Below, one piece after another: positions 25,954 through 33,946 of a stretch of 64,000 nt of DNA. How positions within the stretch are numbered: position 1 is the stretch's first letter; each line of letters starts with the position of its first letter. Below the pieces are notes generated by a model. That model did no database searches and had not been told where the DNA came from. It worked only from the letters and a program-made list of their open reading frames with translations. Source of the stretch: Dyadobacter endophyticus (GTDB lineage: Bacteria; Bacteroidota; Bacteroidia; Cytophagales; Spirosomataceae); contig NZ_BMIA01000007.1 of the NCBI RefSeq assembly GCF_014641595.1, positions 62,001 through 126,000 of the forward strand, read 5' to 3'. The position numbers and the translations under genes are program-made.

Positions 25954-26898
25954 ATGAGTAAGATGAGATATGTACTTACTTTCCCCTTCATGAGCAGCCC
26001 TGTTATCTCGATCGTTACAGCAACCTACAATCGGAGCAATATCCTTGGTTTCACGATCCGGTCTGTATTGAACCAAACTTTTCAGGAATGGGAGTTGATC
26101 GTTGTCGGGGACTGCTGTACGGATGATACGGAATCGGTGGTAAATGGTTTTCAGGATTCCAGAATAACCTTTATCAACCTGAAAGAGAACTTCGGTGAGC
26201 AGTCGGGCCCCAACAATGTAGGCCTGAAACAAGCAAAGGGTGATTTTATCGCCTTTCTGAACCATGATGACCTATGGTTTCCTGATCATCTTGCTTATTC
26301 TCTCAATTTCTTGCAATCGTCAGGCGCAGACCTGGCCCTGGCGGCCGGGTTCATAGATCACGGAGAAGAGAAAAGTTATTTTTACCTGAGTGGCGTAGTT
26401 TCAAAAAAGTACGGTTACCATCCGTCACGCATCTTTGTGCCTGCGAGCAATTGGCTTTTCAAGCGAAGCCTGATCCAGGACGTCGGTTTTTGGCGACCGG
26501 CCAGGGAGCTGCACCTCGTGCCATCGCATGATTGGCTCAAACGTGCTTTCGAGGCCGGCAAGAGGATTGAGCCAACCAGGCATTTTACGGTAATTGCCCT
26601 GCCTTCCAGTTCGCGAAAGAACTCTTATAAGGACCGCATGTCCCAGGACAGCCAGCGGTGCTTTGAGCAATTACGCGACAATCCGCATTTTAGAGAGCAA
26701 TTGGCGGTCAAATACTTATATAATTGCTTCGAAGAAAGCTATTATGATGAAAAAACGTATTACTGGCGATTTTTTACGAAAAAGATCAAAACTGCCTTCA
26801 TCAAATTGGGCTTGAATACCATAGAATTCTACATGAAAAGAAACTATCGAAAAGGCGGTCTGGTGGCAAGCTATCGCCAAAAAAGAGGACTCAACTAA
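25954..26898 (+). CDS. glycosyltransferase family 2
   Basis: 314-residue GT-A glycosyltransferase, first gene of a three-gene surface-glycan cluster. SIVTATYNRS starts the fold, and FLNHDDLWFPDHL contains the acidic nucleotide-sugar site (HDD). The C-terminal ~100 residues are less conserved and hold no clear membrane helix. The start at 25954 has AAAGG ahead of it, but ATG 25990 (MSSPVISIV) gives a more typical N-terminus, so the first 12 residues are uncertain. Next gene 23 bases downstream. Confidence 0.85.
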   Translation: MSKMRYVLTFPFMSSPVISIVTATYNRSNILGFTIRSVLNQTFQEWELIVVGDCCTDDTESVVNGFQDSRITFINLKENFGEQSGPNNVGLKQAKGDFIAFLNHDDLWFPDHLAYSLNFLQSSGADLALAAGFIDHGEEKSYFYLSGVVSKKYGYHPSRIFVPASNWLFKRSLIQDVGFWRPARELHLVPSHDWLKRAFEAGKRIEPTRHFTVIALPSSSRKNSYKDRMSQDSQRCFEQLRDNPHFREQLAVKYLYNCFEESYYDEKTYYWRFFTKKIKTAFIKLGLNTIEFYMKRNYRKGGLVASYRQKRGLN

Positions 26899-26921
26899 CT
26901 CAAACTAACCTTCCCCGAACA

Positions 26922-27455
26922 ATGTTACAAGCCGAAAAATGGAGTATCGACAGCGCGATCAAAGACGCTAAAAGTATTACCGCGCAATGGAACCCCTCTA
27001 ACCTGGACCTGATTGACGGCGTCAAAGTGAAAGAGGTTAAAAATGTGATCAAAAACAATGGCTTCCTGACGGAAATCTACCGGCAGGACTGGGAGCTCGA
27101 CAACCTAACGGTAGATCAGATTTTCCAGGTTTCGTTGCTTCCCGGCGGTATCTCGGCGTGGCATGCGCACGAAGTTACTACCGATCGCATTTTTGTAAAT
27201 ACAGGTCTGATTAAAGTCGTTTTGTACGACGCCCGCCCGGAATCCCCTACTTACGGGCAAATCAACGAATTCCGTTGCGGGGCGTTCAGGCCTATGCTCA
27301 TCATCGTTCCTCCACGAATATGGCATGGCGTGCAAAACTTTACGAACGAACATGCCGCATTATTGAATATCGTCGATCGGGCATATCAATACGACGATCC
27401 GGATCACTGGCGAATACCCGTTAACTCTCCCGAAATCCCCTATACATTCTCCTGA
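26922..27455 (+). CDS. RmlC-like cupin (dTDP-4-dehydrorhamnose 3,5-epimerase-related)
   Basis: 177-residue beta-helix protein of the RmlC type. DGVKVKEVKNV, QIFQVSLLPGGISAWHAHEVTTDRIFVNTG, and PPRIWHGVQNF follow the order seen in dTDP-sugar epimerases and isomerases; the AWHAH segment contains the catalytic-type His and the WHG the second. Whether it is a 3,5-epimerase, a 3,4-ketoisomerase or a related sugar enzyme cannot be decided from sequence inspection. The other rhamnose genes (rmlA, B, D) are not beside it. It is cotranscribed with a GT2 and a flippase gene. Confidence 0.8.
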   Translation: MLQAEKWSIDSAIKDAKSITAQWNPSNLDLIDGVKVKEVKNVIKNNGFLTEIYRQDWELDNLTVDQIFQVSLLPGGISAWHAHEVTTDRIFVNTGLIKVVLYDARPESPTYGQINEFRCGAFRPMLIIVPPRIWHGVQNFTNEHAALLNIVDRAYQYDDPDHWRIPVNSPEIPYTFS

Positions 27456-27479
27456 TCCACATCCGAAACAGGCGCTCCA

Positions 27480-28925
27480 TTGGAAAACATCAACCCCGAT
27501 TCGTTTGAACGGTCCGTCTTTTCGGGCATCAGGTGGAATCTGATTATTTCCTCTGGCGGACAATTAAGCAGCATTGGCTTTAATTTACTGCTAAGCCGTA
27601 TGCTCGGACCCGGCGATTTCGGGTTGCTGGCCGCGGCGATGGCATTTACGGGCCTGATTGAGACCTTTGGCACACTGGGGAGCACTTCTGCGCTCACCCA
27701 GCGTGCCGTCGTTACCGACCGCTTCTATTCGGCGGTACTCGTCGTGACATCCCTGCTTGCGATATTAATGATGCTCGCTATTGGCTTTTCATCGTCATTT
27801 CTCGCTGCGTTTTATAACAAGCCCCAATTACAGGACGTGTTCCTGCTGCTGATGTGGTCCATCCCTTTTCAGGCGATCGAGGCATTCCCGCTCTCTGAAT
27901 TACAAAGGCGCCTGGCCTTCGATAAGATTGCATTCACCAATATCCTGAGTATTGTCGTTTCCGGAGTAGTGGCTGTATGGCTGGCATACAACGGACATGG
28001 CTGGATAGCGTTGGGGGCAAGACTCCTCCTCGTGCAAAGCGTCCGAACGCTTACATTATGCGCTTATGCATGGCCGAAGTTTAGGTTTCGTCCGGCGCTC
28101 TCCGAAATAAAGGAACTCCTGCATTTTGGGGTTCCTCAATCGCTATCACAGTTTTTGTTGGTCTTCGGTAGGAAAATTGACGACATCCTCATTGGGAAAT
28201 GGATGGGAATCAACGCATTGGGAATATATAGTCTGGCTTACAGCCTCTACGTCTGGCCTGTCTCGAATATCAAGGGCAGGATTTCCCAGGTTATTTTTGC
28301 CGCGTTTTCCAAAATCCAGAGGGACAGAACGGCGATGGGCAGCTTTTATCTGAAAACGGTATCGCTCGCGACATTGATTGGTTTTCCCATGATTGTCGGT
28401 TTTTCAGTGGTATGCGATCTTGCGGTTCCCATTTTATTGGGTGATAAATGGATACAAGCAATTCCTATATTGAGAATTCTGGGTTTTGCATCGCTATTTG
28501 AGATTTGTGTTTTCCCGGGAGCCATCTATCAGGCGATCGGCCAAACCAAATCATATCTGAAAATCATCTTACTCACCCGAATGATCGCCGCCTCGGGTAT
28601 CCTGTTTGCATTGGTTGCGGGATATGGAATCGATGGGGTCGCCGCAAGTATTGTCGCTACGAGTCTGGTGAGCTTTCTTGTCTACAATCATTTTGTGAAG
28701 AAAATCATTTCGGTAGGACACTTTGCGCTCATCCGGATCATTCTAAAAAACAGCATTCCCAGCGTCGCAATGCTCGCTCTGATCTTAATGGTGCGGTACT
28801 TCCTAAACGGCCGTCTCGCCCCATTGCCGGAGCTTACATTGTCAGTACTCGCCGGCGCAGGGGCATACTTTCTGCTAATGAAAAGATATCACCCCGAGAT
28901 TTTAACCTCCAAGGGCATTTCATGA
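27480..28925 (+). CDS. polysaccharide flippase (Wzx/MATE-like, MOP superfamily)
   Basis: 481-residue membrane protein with 12-14 hydrophobic segments, of the lipopolysaccharide/exopolysaccharide flippase type. GIRWNLIISSGGQLSSIGFNLLLSRMLGPGDFGLLAAAMA is the characteristic start in pieces (LSRxLGPxxFG), and the internal repeat begins FGVPQSLSQFLLVFGRKIDDILIGKWMG. It should move lipid-linked sugar repeats across the inner membrane. The start is TTG at 27480: the last in-frame stop is at 27453-27455 and there is no ATG or GTG before the conserved segment. Last gene of the cluster, before a hairpin. Confidence 0.88.
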   Translation: MENINPDSFERSVFSGIRWNLIISSGGQLSSIGFNLLLSRMLGPGDFGLLAAAMAFTGLIETFGTLGSTSALTQRAVVTDRFYSAVLVVTSLLAILMMLAIGFSSSFLAAFYNKPQLQDVFLLLMWSIPFQAIEAFPLSELQRRLAFDKIAFTNILSIVVSGVVAVWLAYNGHGWIALGARLLLVQSVRTLTLCAYAWPKFRFRPALSEIKELLHFGVPQSLSQFLLVFGRKIDDILIGKWMGINALGIYSLAYSLYVWPVSNIKGRISQVIFAAFSKIQRDRTAMGSFYLKTVSLATLIGFPMIVGFSVVCDLAVPILLGDKWIQAIPILRILGFASLFEICVFPGAIYQAIGQTKSYLKIILLTRMIAASGILFALVAGYGIDGVAASIVATSLVSFLVYNHFVKKIISVGHFALIRIILKNSIPSVAMLALILMVRYFLNGRLAPLPELTLSVLAGAGAYFLLMKRYHPEILTSKGIS

Positions 28926-28955
28926 AAAATGCCGGCAAGATCTCTCCTGCCGGCA
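28925..28955 (-). terminator. terminator of ppc, overlapping the end of the flippase gene
   Basis: TGCCGGCA (28930-28937) is repeated at 28948-28955 with a 10-base loop; the minus strand reads TTTTT after it. It may also stop transcription of the flippase gene on the plus strand. Confidence 0.85.
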
Positions 28956-28976
28956 CCTTCTTACAAAAATTTACTG

Positions 28977-31559
28977 CTAAGCCGAGTTCCGTGCCGCATT
29001 GATAATCCCGAACATCGCCCTAATAATGAGCTGATTATAGGTCTCCACATCAACCGGCAGTTCCTTCGGATCGCCTGCGAGCATTTGCAATGCATATTGC
29101 TGGATGGTGATCAACGGCAATACGATGCGCTCGCGGGTTTTAATGGAAACTTTGGTGACGTTGTTGCTATCGAGCAGCTCCTTCTGGCCCGATACATCAA
29201 GCAAAAGCTCGCGTGTTAGCAAGAATTCGTTATACATTTTATCCCAGAACTCACGGTAATCCTCATCGTCGCGAAGGTACTTGGTGGCCGGGAAGAATGC
29301 TTTGGAGAGCGACTGCATTGAGTTTTCGATCAACGTCCGAAAGAAAAGCGATTTCTGATAAAGCTTTTTGATATCATCGACTTTGTTCTCCTTCGCCAGT
29401 TCCTTGATCGCGGTACCGAAACCGTAAAATCCGGGGACATTCTGTTTCATCTGCGCCCATGAACCTACGAACGGGATTGCCCGCAAATCTTCGAATTTCA
29501 GGCCTTCGTCGTCGTTGCCGCGTTTGGTCGGACGGCTACCGATGTTGGTTTGTCCGTAAAAACGCAATGGCGTCTTTTTGTCGAGGTACTTGACAAACAT
29601 CGGGTGGTTTTTCAAGTCCAGATAGGAATTGTAGGCAATTTCAGCCATTTCCTCGATCAGATCTTTGTCTGCATCCGTCAGTTCATCTTCGCGGTGACCT
29701 TTGAAAAGGTGGTTTTCAAGGCCGGCGGTGAACAGCCTTTCCAGGTTATACATGGCCGTCGTAACGGTGCCATAATTGGAACTGATGGTCTGTCCCTGAA
29801 CCGTAAGCTGGATTTCCTTATCCTCGATATCCTTGCCCAGTGATGAATAAAAGTTGTGGTTGTTGCCGCCCCCACGTGCCGGAGGTCCCCCGCGGCCGTC
29901 GAAGAATGTGACTTTAATGCCAAATTCACGCGAAACCTTGGTCAGCTCTTCCTTCGCGCGGTAGATCGACCAGTTGGCTCGCAGATAGCCGCCGTCTTTG
30001 GTTCCATCCGAAAAGCCCACCATGATCGTCTGGTGATTCTCGCGGTTGCTCAGGTGGTTGCGGTAGTAATCGTTTTCATATAGCGAGCGCATAATGTCCG
30101 GTGCATTGGCCAGGTCATCTACCGTTTCAAAAAGCGGTACCACGTCGAGCGCCAGCTTGCCCTGTTCGTCTGCAATCAGGTTTTTGGCCAACGCTACCAC
30201 CTGCATTACATTCAGTGCGGAAGTATTGTTGCTGATTACATACCGGTGCGCGCCTTTTTCACCATTCTTCTCCTGGATCGTCTTGATCGCCCGGATCGAA
30301 CCAAGGATGTCCTTAGTAAGCTCATCCTCATAGTCTTCATCCCGAAGCGGTATATTCAGGGAAAGCAGCAGGTCGATCTTCTTCGCCTCATCCCAACTCT
30401 CGTAATCGCTGTATTTCAGCAGCGGAATCTTCCTTTCCAGTCTTTTCAGAATATCCTCCCAGGCCTTGCCATGCTTGCGGCTATCCTGACGGACGTCGAG
30501 GCTTGCGAAGAAAAAACCGAATAGATTGAGTTTTAAAATAAAGTTATCGAGCAACTCCACGAACAATCCCTGATGCTTGTTCACCAGCACTTCGCGCGCT
30601 TTGAGCAACTCGTCGATCAGCTCCTGCGCATTTTCGTATCCTTCTTCAAACGGCCCGAAAATGGTGCTGTTCATCTTTTTCTCCGCCAGCGAAACCGCTT
30701 CGTCAACTCCTTTAAACGTCAGGCGGCGTTTTAATTGGCGGATATCCCGGTAGTAGCCACGCAACAGCGTCTCGCGCAGGCGGTCGGCGACTTTGAGTGT
30801 GATTTCGGGGTTCACAAACGGGTTCCCGTCGCGGTCCCCGCCCGGCCAGAAGCCCAGACGGAACACATTCGGGTAAGGCCAGTCGTGAACGCTCATTCCC
30901 AAGCCATTAATGAGTTTTTCAAGAATGGACGGAATGGCATCATAATATACATTTTCGAGGAACCAGCACAGGCTCACCGCCTCATCGAAGGGTGTGGGTT
31001 TTTCATGGTTAATGAAAGCCGTTTTCCCGAGCTGCAACAGCAACTGGTTTACCTCTGTAAAGTCGTTTGCCTTGATTGCATCTTCCAGATCGTTGATAAT
31101 GCCCAACACTTTGCCGGAATAAAACTGGGTCGGGTGGGCAGTCAGCACGATGCGCACGCTGAAATCTTCCAGCTTTGCGAGCAATTTCTTTTTCAGTTCG
31201 TCATTTTCCAGCCGTTCGGTCAGGTAGGTCACCGAGCCTTTGCCGGTCAGGTCGTGCGTTTCGTCAAAAGCAGCATCTTCCACCGAGTCGAAAAGCACCA
31301 CCTGGCGTTCGATATATTGGATGAATGCAAAAAGCAAGTCCGCGCGTTCCTTGGGAGTAGCTGTTTCCAGGAGCTCTGAAAAAAAATGCTCGATGATTTC
31401 TTTGGGAGATTTGCCTTCCTGAAAGCCTACCTCGCTTTGCTGGGTCAGTATCGGAAGCAGAGAGCCAGTTTGGAAGATACCGCGATACGGTAAACTCAGA
31501 AACAGGCTATTAAAAATATTATACTTCGTTACAACTGCGTCCTGGAAACTATTATTCAT
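28977..31559 (-). CDS. ppc: phosphoenolpyruvate carboxylase
   Basis: 860-residue PEP carboxylase, fixing bicarbonate onto PEP to give oxaloacetate for the citric acid cycle. Catalytic motifs are intact: VLTAHPT (catalytic His), GFWPGGDRDGNP, VGFSDGTKDGGY (catalytic segment with Lys), and the FFDGRGGPPARGGG glycine-rich loop with Arg. The C-terminus RNSA differs from the classical QNTG end only in detail, and QNTG is the mobile end of the family; here it is written AARNSA. Length is close to the bacterial type (870-900). Monocistronic by spacing. Confidence 0.97.
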   Translation of the reverse strand: MNNSFQDAVVTKYNIFNSLFLSLPYRGIFQTGSLLPILTQQSEVGFQEGKSPKEIIEHFFSELLETATPKERADLLFAFIQYIERQVVLFDSVEDAAFDETHDLTGKGSVTYLTERLENDELKKKLLAKLEDFSVRIVLTAHPTQFYSGKVLGIINDLEDAIKANDFTEVNQLLLQLGKTAFINHEKPTPFDEAVSLCWFLENVYYDAIPSILEKLINGLGMSVHDWPYPNVFRLGFWPGGDRDGNPFVNPEITLKVADRLRETLLRGYYRDIRQLKRRLTFKGVDEAVSLAEKKMNSTIFGPFEEGYENAQELIDELLKAREVLVNKHQGLFVELLDNFILKLNLFGFFFASLDVRQDSRKHGKAWEDILKRLERKIPLLKYSDYESWDEAKKIDLLLSLNIPLRDEDYEDELTKDILGSIRAIKTIQEKNGEKGAHRYVISNNTSALNVMQVVALAKNLIADEQGKLALDVVPLFETVDDLANAPDIMRSLYENDYYRNHLSNRENHQTIMVGFSDGTKDGGYLRANWSIYRAKEELTKVSREFGIKVTFFDGRGGPPARGGGNNHNFYSSLGKDIEDKEIQLTVQGQTISSNYGTVTTAMYNLERLFTAGLENHLFKGHREDELTDADKDLIEEMAEIAYNSYLDLKNHPMFVKYLDKKTPLRFYGQTNIGSRPTKRGNDDEGLKFEDLRAIPFVGSWAQMKQNVPGFYGFGTAIKELAKENKVDDIKKLYQKSLFFRTLIENSMQSLSKAFFPATKYLRDDEDYREFWDKMYNEFLLTRELLLDVSGQKELLDSNNVTKVSIKTRERIVLPLITIQQYALQMLAGDPKELPVDVETYNQLIIRAMFGIINAARNSA

Positions 31560-31600
31560 AATGGAGTGACGAAATTATATTTTGAAATTTGCACTGAAGG

Positions 31601-31608
31601 CAAATATA
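31601..31608 (-). promoter_or_regulatory. -7 element upstream of ppc
   Basis: TATATTTG on the minus strand, exact match to TAnnTTTG, 41 bases before the ppc start. No TTTG is found 19 bases further upstream, so the promoter is only half supported. Confidence 0.4.
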
Positions 31609-31625
31609 ACCTTAAAAAATGGGTT

Positions 31626-32498
31626 TCAGGCTTTGGGGTGCGCCTGTTGATGCGTTTTTTTAAGCTTTTCGATGGAGTTATGGGTGTAAATTTGCGTAGC
31701 GGCCAGGTTGGCGTGTCCCAGTAATTCCTTGATCGCATTCAGATCGGCGCCGCGGTTGAGCAAATGCGTGGCATAGGTGTGCCGGAGCACGTGCGGGCTC
31801 TTTTGCGACAGCGTCGTAACGGCGGAAAGGTATTGCTTCACTTTCCGCTGTACAAAAACCGGGTAAATAGCTTTATTTGAATCAGTCAACAGCAGAATGT
31901 CAGTATTTTCCTCCGGCGCACGCTGTTCTGAATATTTTTGAAGCAATTGTGCCAAAGAGGTGGAAACAGGCACGATCCGCTCTTTCGACCGTTTCCCGAA
32001 AACACGGATCGTGCGGGCGGGCAAGTTAAGGTCTTTTAATTCCAACTCCACGAGCTCCGAAAGCCGGATACCGCTGCCATACAGCAGTTCCATAATTACC
32101 CTGTCGCGCAGCCCTTCGAAATCGTCCGAAAATGTGCCTTCTTCAAAAAGCATTTCCATGGATTTCTCTTCTACAAATGCGGGCAGTTTTTTGCGGGTTT
32201 TCAAAGCCGACAGGATTTTCGTCGGATCACTGTCAATGTGCTTTTTCTTCCTTAAATAACCAAAGAACGTCCGGAGCGTCGCAATTTTCCGGTTAATCGA
32301 CGATGGGTTGAGTCCTTCTTCCATCATACTCACTACCCACGACCGGAGCATCGGCGCTTTGGCTGTTTCGGGCTCGGCGCAATCGTATTGGAAAAGAAGG
32401 TATTTCTGAAACTGTTCGAGATCAGTCTGATACGATTTGATCGTATGCGCACTCGAGCGCTTTTCGAATTGGAGGAATTCCAAAAATGGCGTTATCAT
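31626..32498 (-). CDS. xerC: site-specific tyrosine recombinase (XerC/XerD family)
   Basis: 290-residue tyrosine recombinase of normal chromosome-dimer-resolution length. N-terminal SAM-like DNA-binding domain, then the catalytic domain: first Arg in GSGIRLSEL, HxxR in HVLRHTYATHLL, second His in LLGHANLA and the nucleophile Tyr in ATQIYTH. It is downstream of rpsU on the same strand and not in a mobile context: no integrase partner genes or att repeats were seen. XerC and XerD cannot be told apart here; the symbol is a best guess. Confidence 0.88.
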   Translation of the reverse strand: MITPFLEFLQFEKRSSAHTIKSYQTDLEQFQKYLLFQYDCAEPETAKAPMLRSWVVSMMEEGLNPSSINRKIATLRTFFGYLRKKKHIDSDPTKILSALKTRKKLPAFVEEKSMEMLFEEGTFSDDFEGLRDRVIMELLYGSGIRLSELVELELKDLNLPARTIRVFGKRSKERIVPVSTSLAQLLQKYSEQRAPEENTDILLLTDSNKAIYPVFVQRKVKQYLSAVTTLSQKSPHVLRHTYATHLLNRGADLNAIKELLGHANLAATQIYTHNSIEKLKKTHQQAHPKA

Positions 32499-32506
32499 AC
32501 TCCGAA

Positions 32507-32552
32507 CATACGAAAAGGAGCCATCTTATTCAAGATAGCTCCTTTTCGTATG
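32507..32552 (-). terminator. long hairpin between rpsU and the recombinase gene
   Basis: Two 21-base arms (32507-32527 and 32532-32552) pair with a single mismatch around a 4-base loop. The minus strand has CTCCTTTT within the far arm, so it can stop rpsU transcription. The hairpin ends only 9 bases before the recombinase start codon (32498), so it may also be an attenuator for that gene. Confidence 0.7.
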
Positions 32553-32605
32553 ATGTGGATACAATAATCCTATAGAAGTCTTTCAGAGAACCATTCCACC
32601 AGGAA

Positions 32606-32800
32606 CTAGTCTTCTAAATGACCGTATGTTTTCTCTTTGTAAACTGCACGCAAAACTTCGAAACGACGCTTTACAGATGGCTTTTCAAAAGCTGTACGCG
32701 CACGAAGCTGGCGCATTGTACCAGTTCTTTCAAATTTCTTCTTGTAACGCTTAAGAGCGCGGTCAATCGATTCGTTGTCTTTGATGTTAATAATAAGCAT
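32606..32800 (-). CDS. rpsU: 30S ribosomal protein bS21
   Basis: 64-residue basic S21 protein. MLIINIKDNESIDRALKRYKKKFERTGTM is the family N-terminus in pieces, followed by the Arg/Lys-rich helix RRFEVLRAVYKEK. It sits near the anti-Shine-Dalgarno end of 16S rRNA in the small subunit. In Bacteroidetes bS21 takes part in hiding the anti-SD sequence and so in the weak use of SD sites; that is known for the group, not seen here. It leads the xerC gene on the same strand, separated by a long hairpin. Confidence 0.97.
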   Translation of the reverse strand: MLIINIKDNESIDRALKRYKKKFERTGTMRQLRARTAFEKPSVKRRFEVLRAVYKEKTYGHLED

Positions 32801-32901
32801 GCTTATAATTTCTAATGTTCTTTGAATTGGTTTCTGAAATCGGACTGCAAAGAAAAACTATATCCGACAGAAAATCAAGAAATAACTCGTTAAAATTCGT
32901 T

Positions 32902-32909
32902 TATTTTTG
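32902..32909 (+). promoter_or_regulatory. -7 element upstream of ppx/gppA
   Basis: TATTTTTG, exact match to TAnnTTTG, 48 bases before the start codon at 32958. No TTTG at the -33 distance. Confidence 0.4.
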
Positions 32910-32957
32910 TATCCATTGCATTGAAATGAAAGTCATTAACAGATTAAACAGCCCGAT

Positions 32958-33893
32958 ATGAGTTCGAGACTGGGAATAATTGATTTAGGTACCAACACTT
33001 TTCACCTGCTGATCGCGGAGCCCAACGGTGCTCATTTCAAGACCGTTTTCCACGAAAGCAGGCCTGCCAGGATCGGCCTGGGAGGTATCAACAAGCGCAT
33101 TATCACCCCCGAAGCGCAGGATCGTGCGCTGGCCGTTCTCTCCTATTTCCGCGAGAAACTCGACTCCTTTGAAGTAATGCCCGAAAAGACTTTCGCGTTC
33201 GGCACCAGCGCGGTCCGCAATGCAGAAAACCGGCAAGCATTCTGTTCGGAAATTTTTGAAAAAACAAATATTGAAGTCACGATCATCGACGGTAACCGCG
33301 AGGCAGAATATATTTACCACGGTGTGCGCCACGGTGCCGACATTGGTGAGGGGCCTTCACTGATCATGGACATCGGAGGTGGCAGCGTCGAATTTATCAT
33401 TGGCAACCGCTCGCAGATATTCTGGAAACAGAGCTTCGAAATCGGCGGGCAGCGACTCATGGAAAAATTCATGCGGAACGACCCGCTTTCCCAAGCCGAC
33501 CGCCGGAGCCTGTACAATCATTTTGACGAAAACCTCATTCCCCTCGCGAATGCGGTCCACCAATATGCCCCCGAAAAGCTGGTAGGCTCGTCTGGAACGT
33601 TCGATACCCTTGTCGATATCGACTTTCACCACCGCACGGGCGACTGGCCACCGGCATCGGAAACCGATTTCAATATCCCCCTGGAAGAATTTTACCGCGC
33701 CTATGCCCTCATCCTATCTGGCAACCATGACGAACGCATGGCGATCCCCGGTATGATCGAGCTGCGTGTGGATATGATCGTCGTGGCCGTCTGCCTGATC
33801 GACTACGTGCTCAAAACGCATGGCATCGGGCAAATCCAGGTTTCGAAGTATGCCCTCAAAGAAGGCGTCCTGGCCGAATTGATGGCACGCTGA
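32958..33893 (+). CDS. Ppx/GppA phosphatase family protein
   Basis: 311-residue ASKHA-fold phosphatase. GIIDLGTNTFHLLI at the N-terminus is the phosphate 1 loop, TSAVRNAENR follows, and MDIGGGSVEFI is the second phosphate loop with the catalytic Glu region around IDGNREAEYIYHGV. Only the two actin-like domains are present; the C-terminal HD domain of long Ppx proteins is missing, so this is the short form. It degrades inorganic polyphosphate or pppGpp; which one is not decidable. Confidence 0.92.
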   Translation: MSSRLGIIDLGTNTFHLLIAEPNGAHFKTVFHESRPARIGLGGINKRIITPEAQDRALAVLSYFREKLDSFEVMPEKTFAFGTSAVRNAENRQAFCSEIFEKTNIEVTIIDGNREAEYIYHGVRHGADIGEGPSLIMDIGGGSVEFIIGNRSQIFWKQSFEIGGQRLMEKFMRNDPLSQADRRSLYNHFDENLIPLANAVHQYAPEKLVGSSGTFDTLVDIDFHHRTGDWPPASETDFNIPLEEFYRAYALILSGNHDERMAIPGMIELRVDMIVVAVCLIDYVLKTHGIGQIQVSKYALKEGVLAELMAR

Positions 33894-33946
33894 CCACCCA
33901 ACAACTCATTTATTACACCTTTATACTTTATCCCAAAACCAACTCT

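Noticed and set aside
31626..32498. Possible integrative element because of the tyrosine recombinase
   Set aside because: The protein has XerC/D size and motifs and sits next to rpsU; no att-like direct repeats, phage or conjugation genes are nearby.
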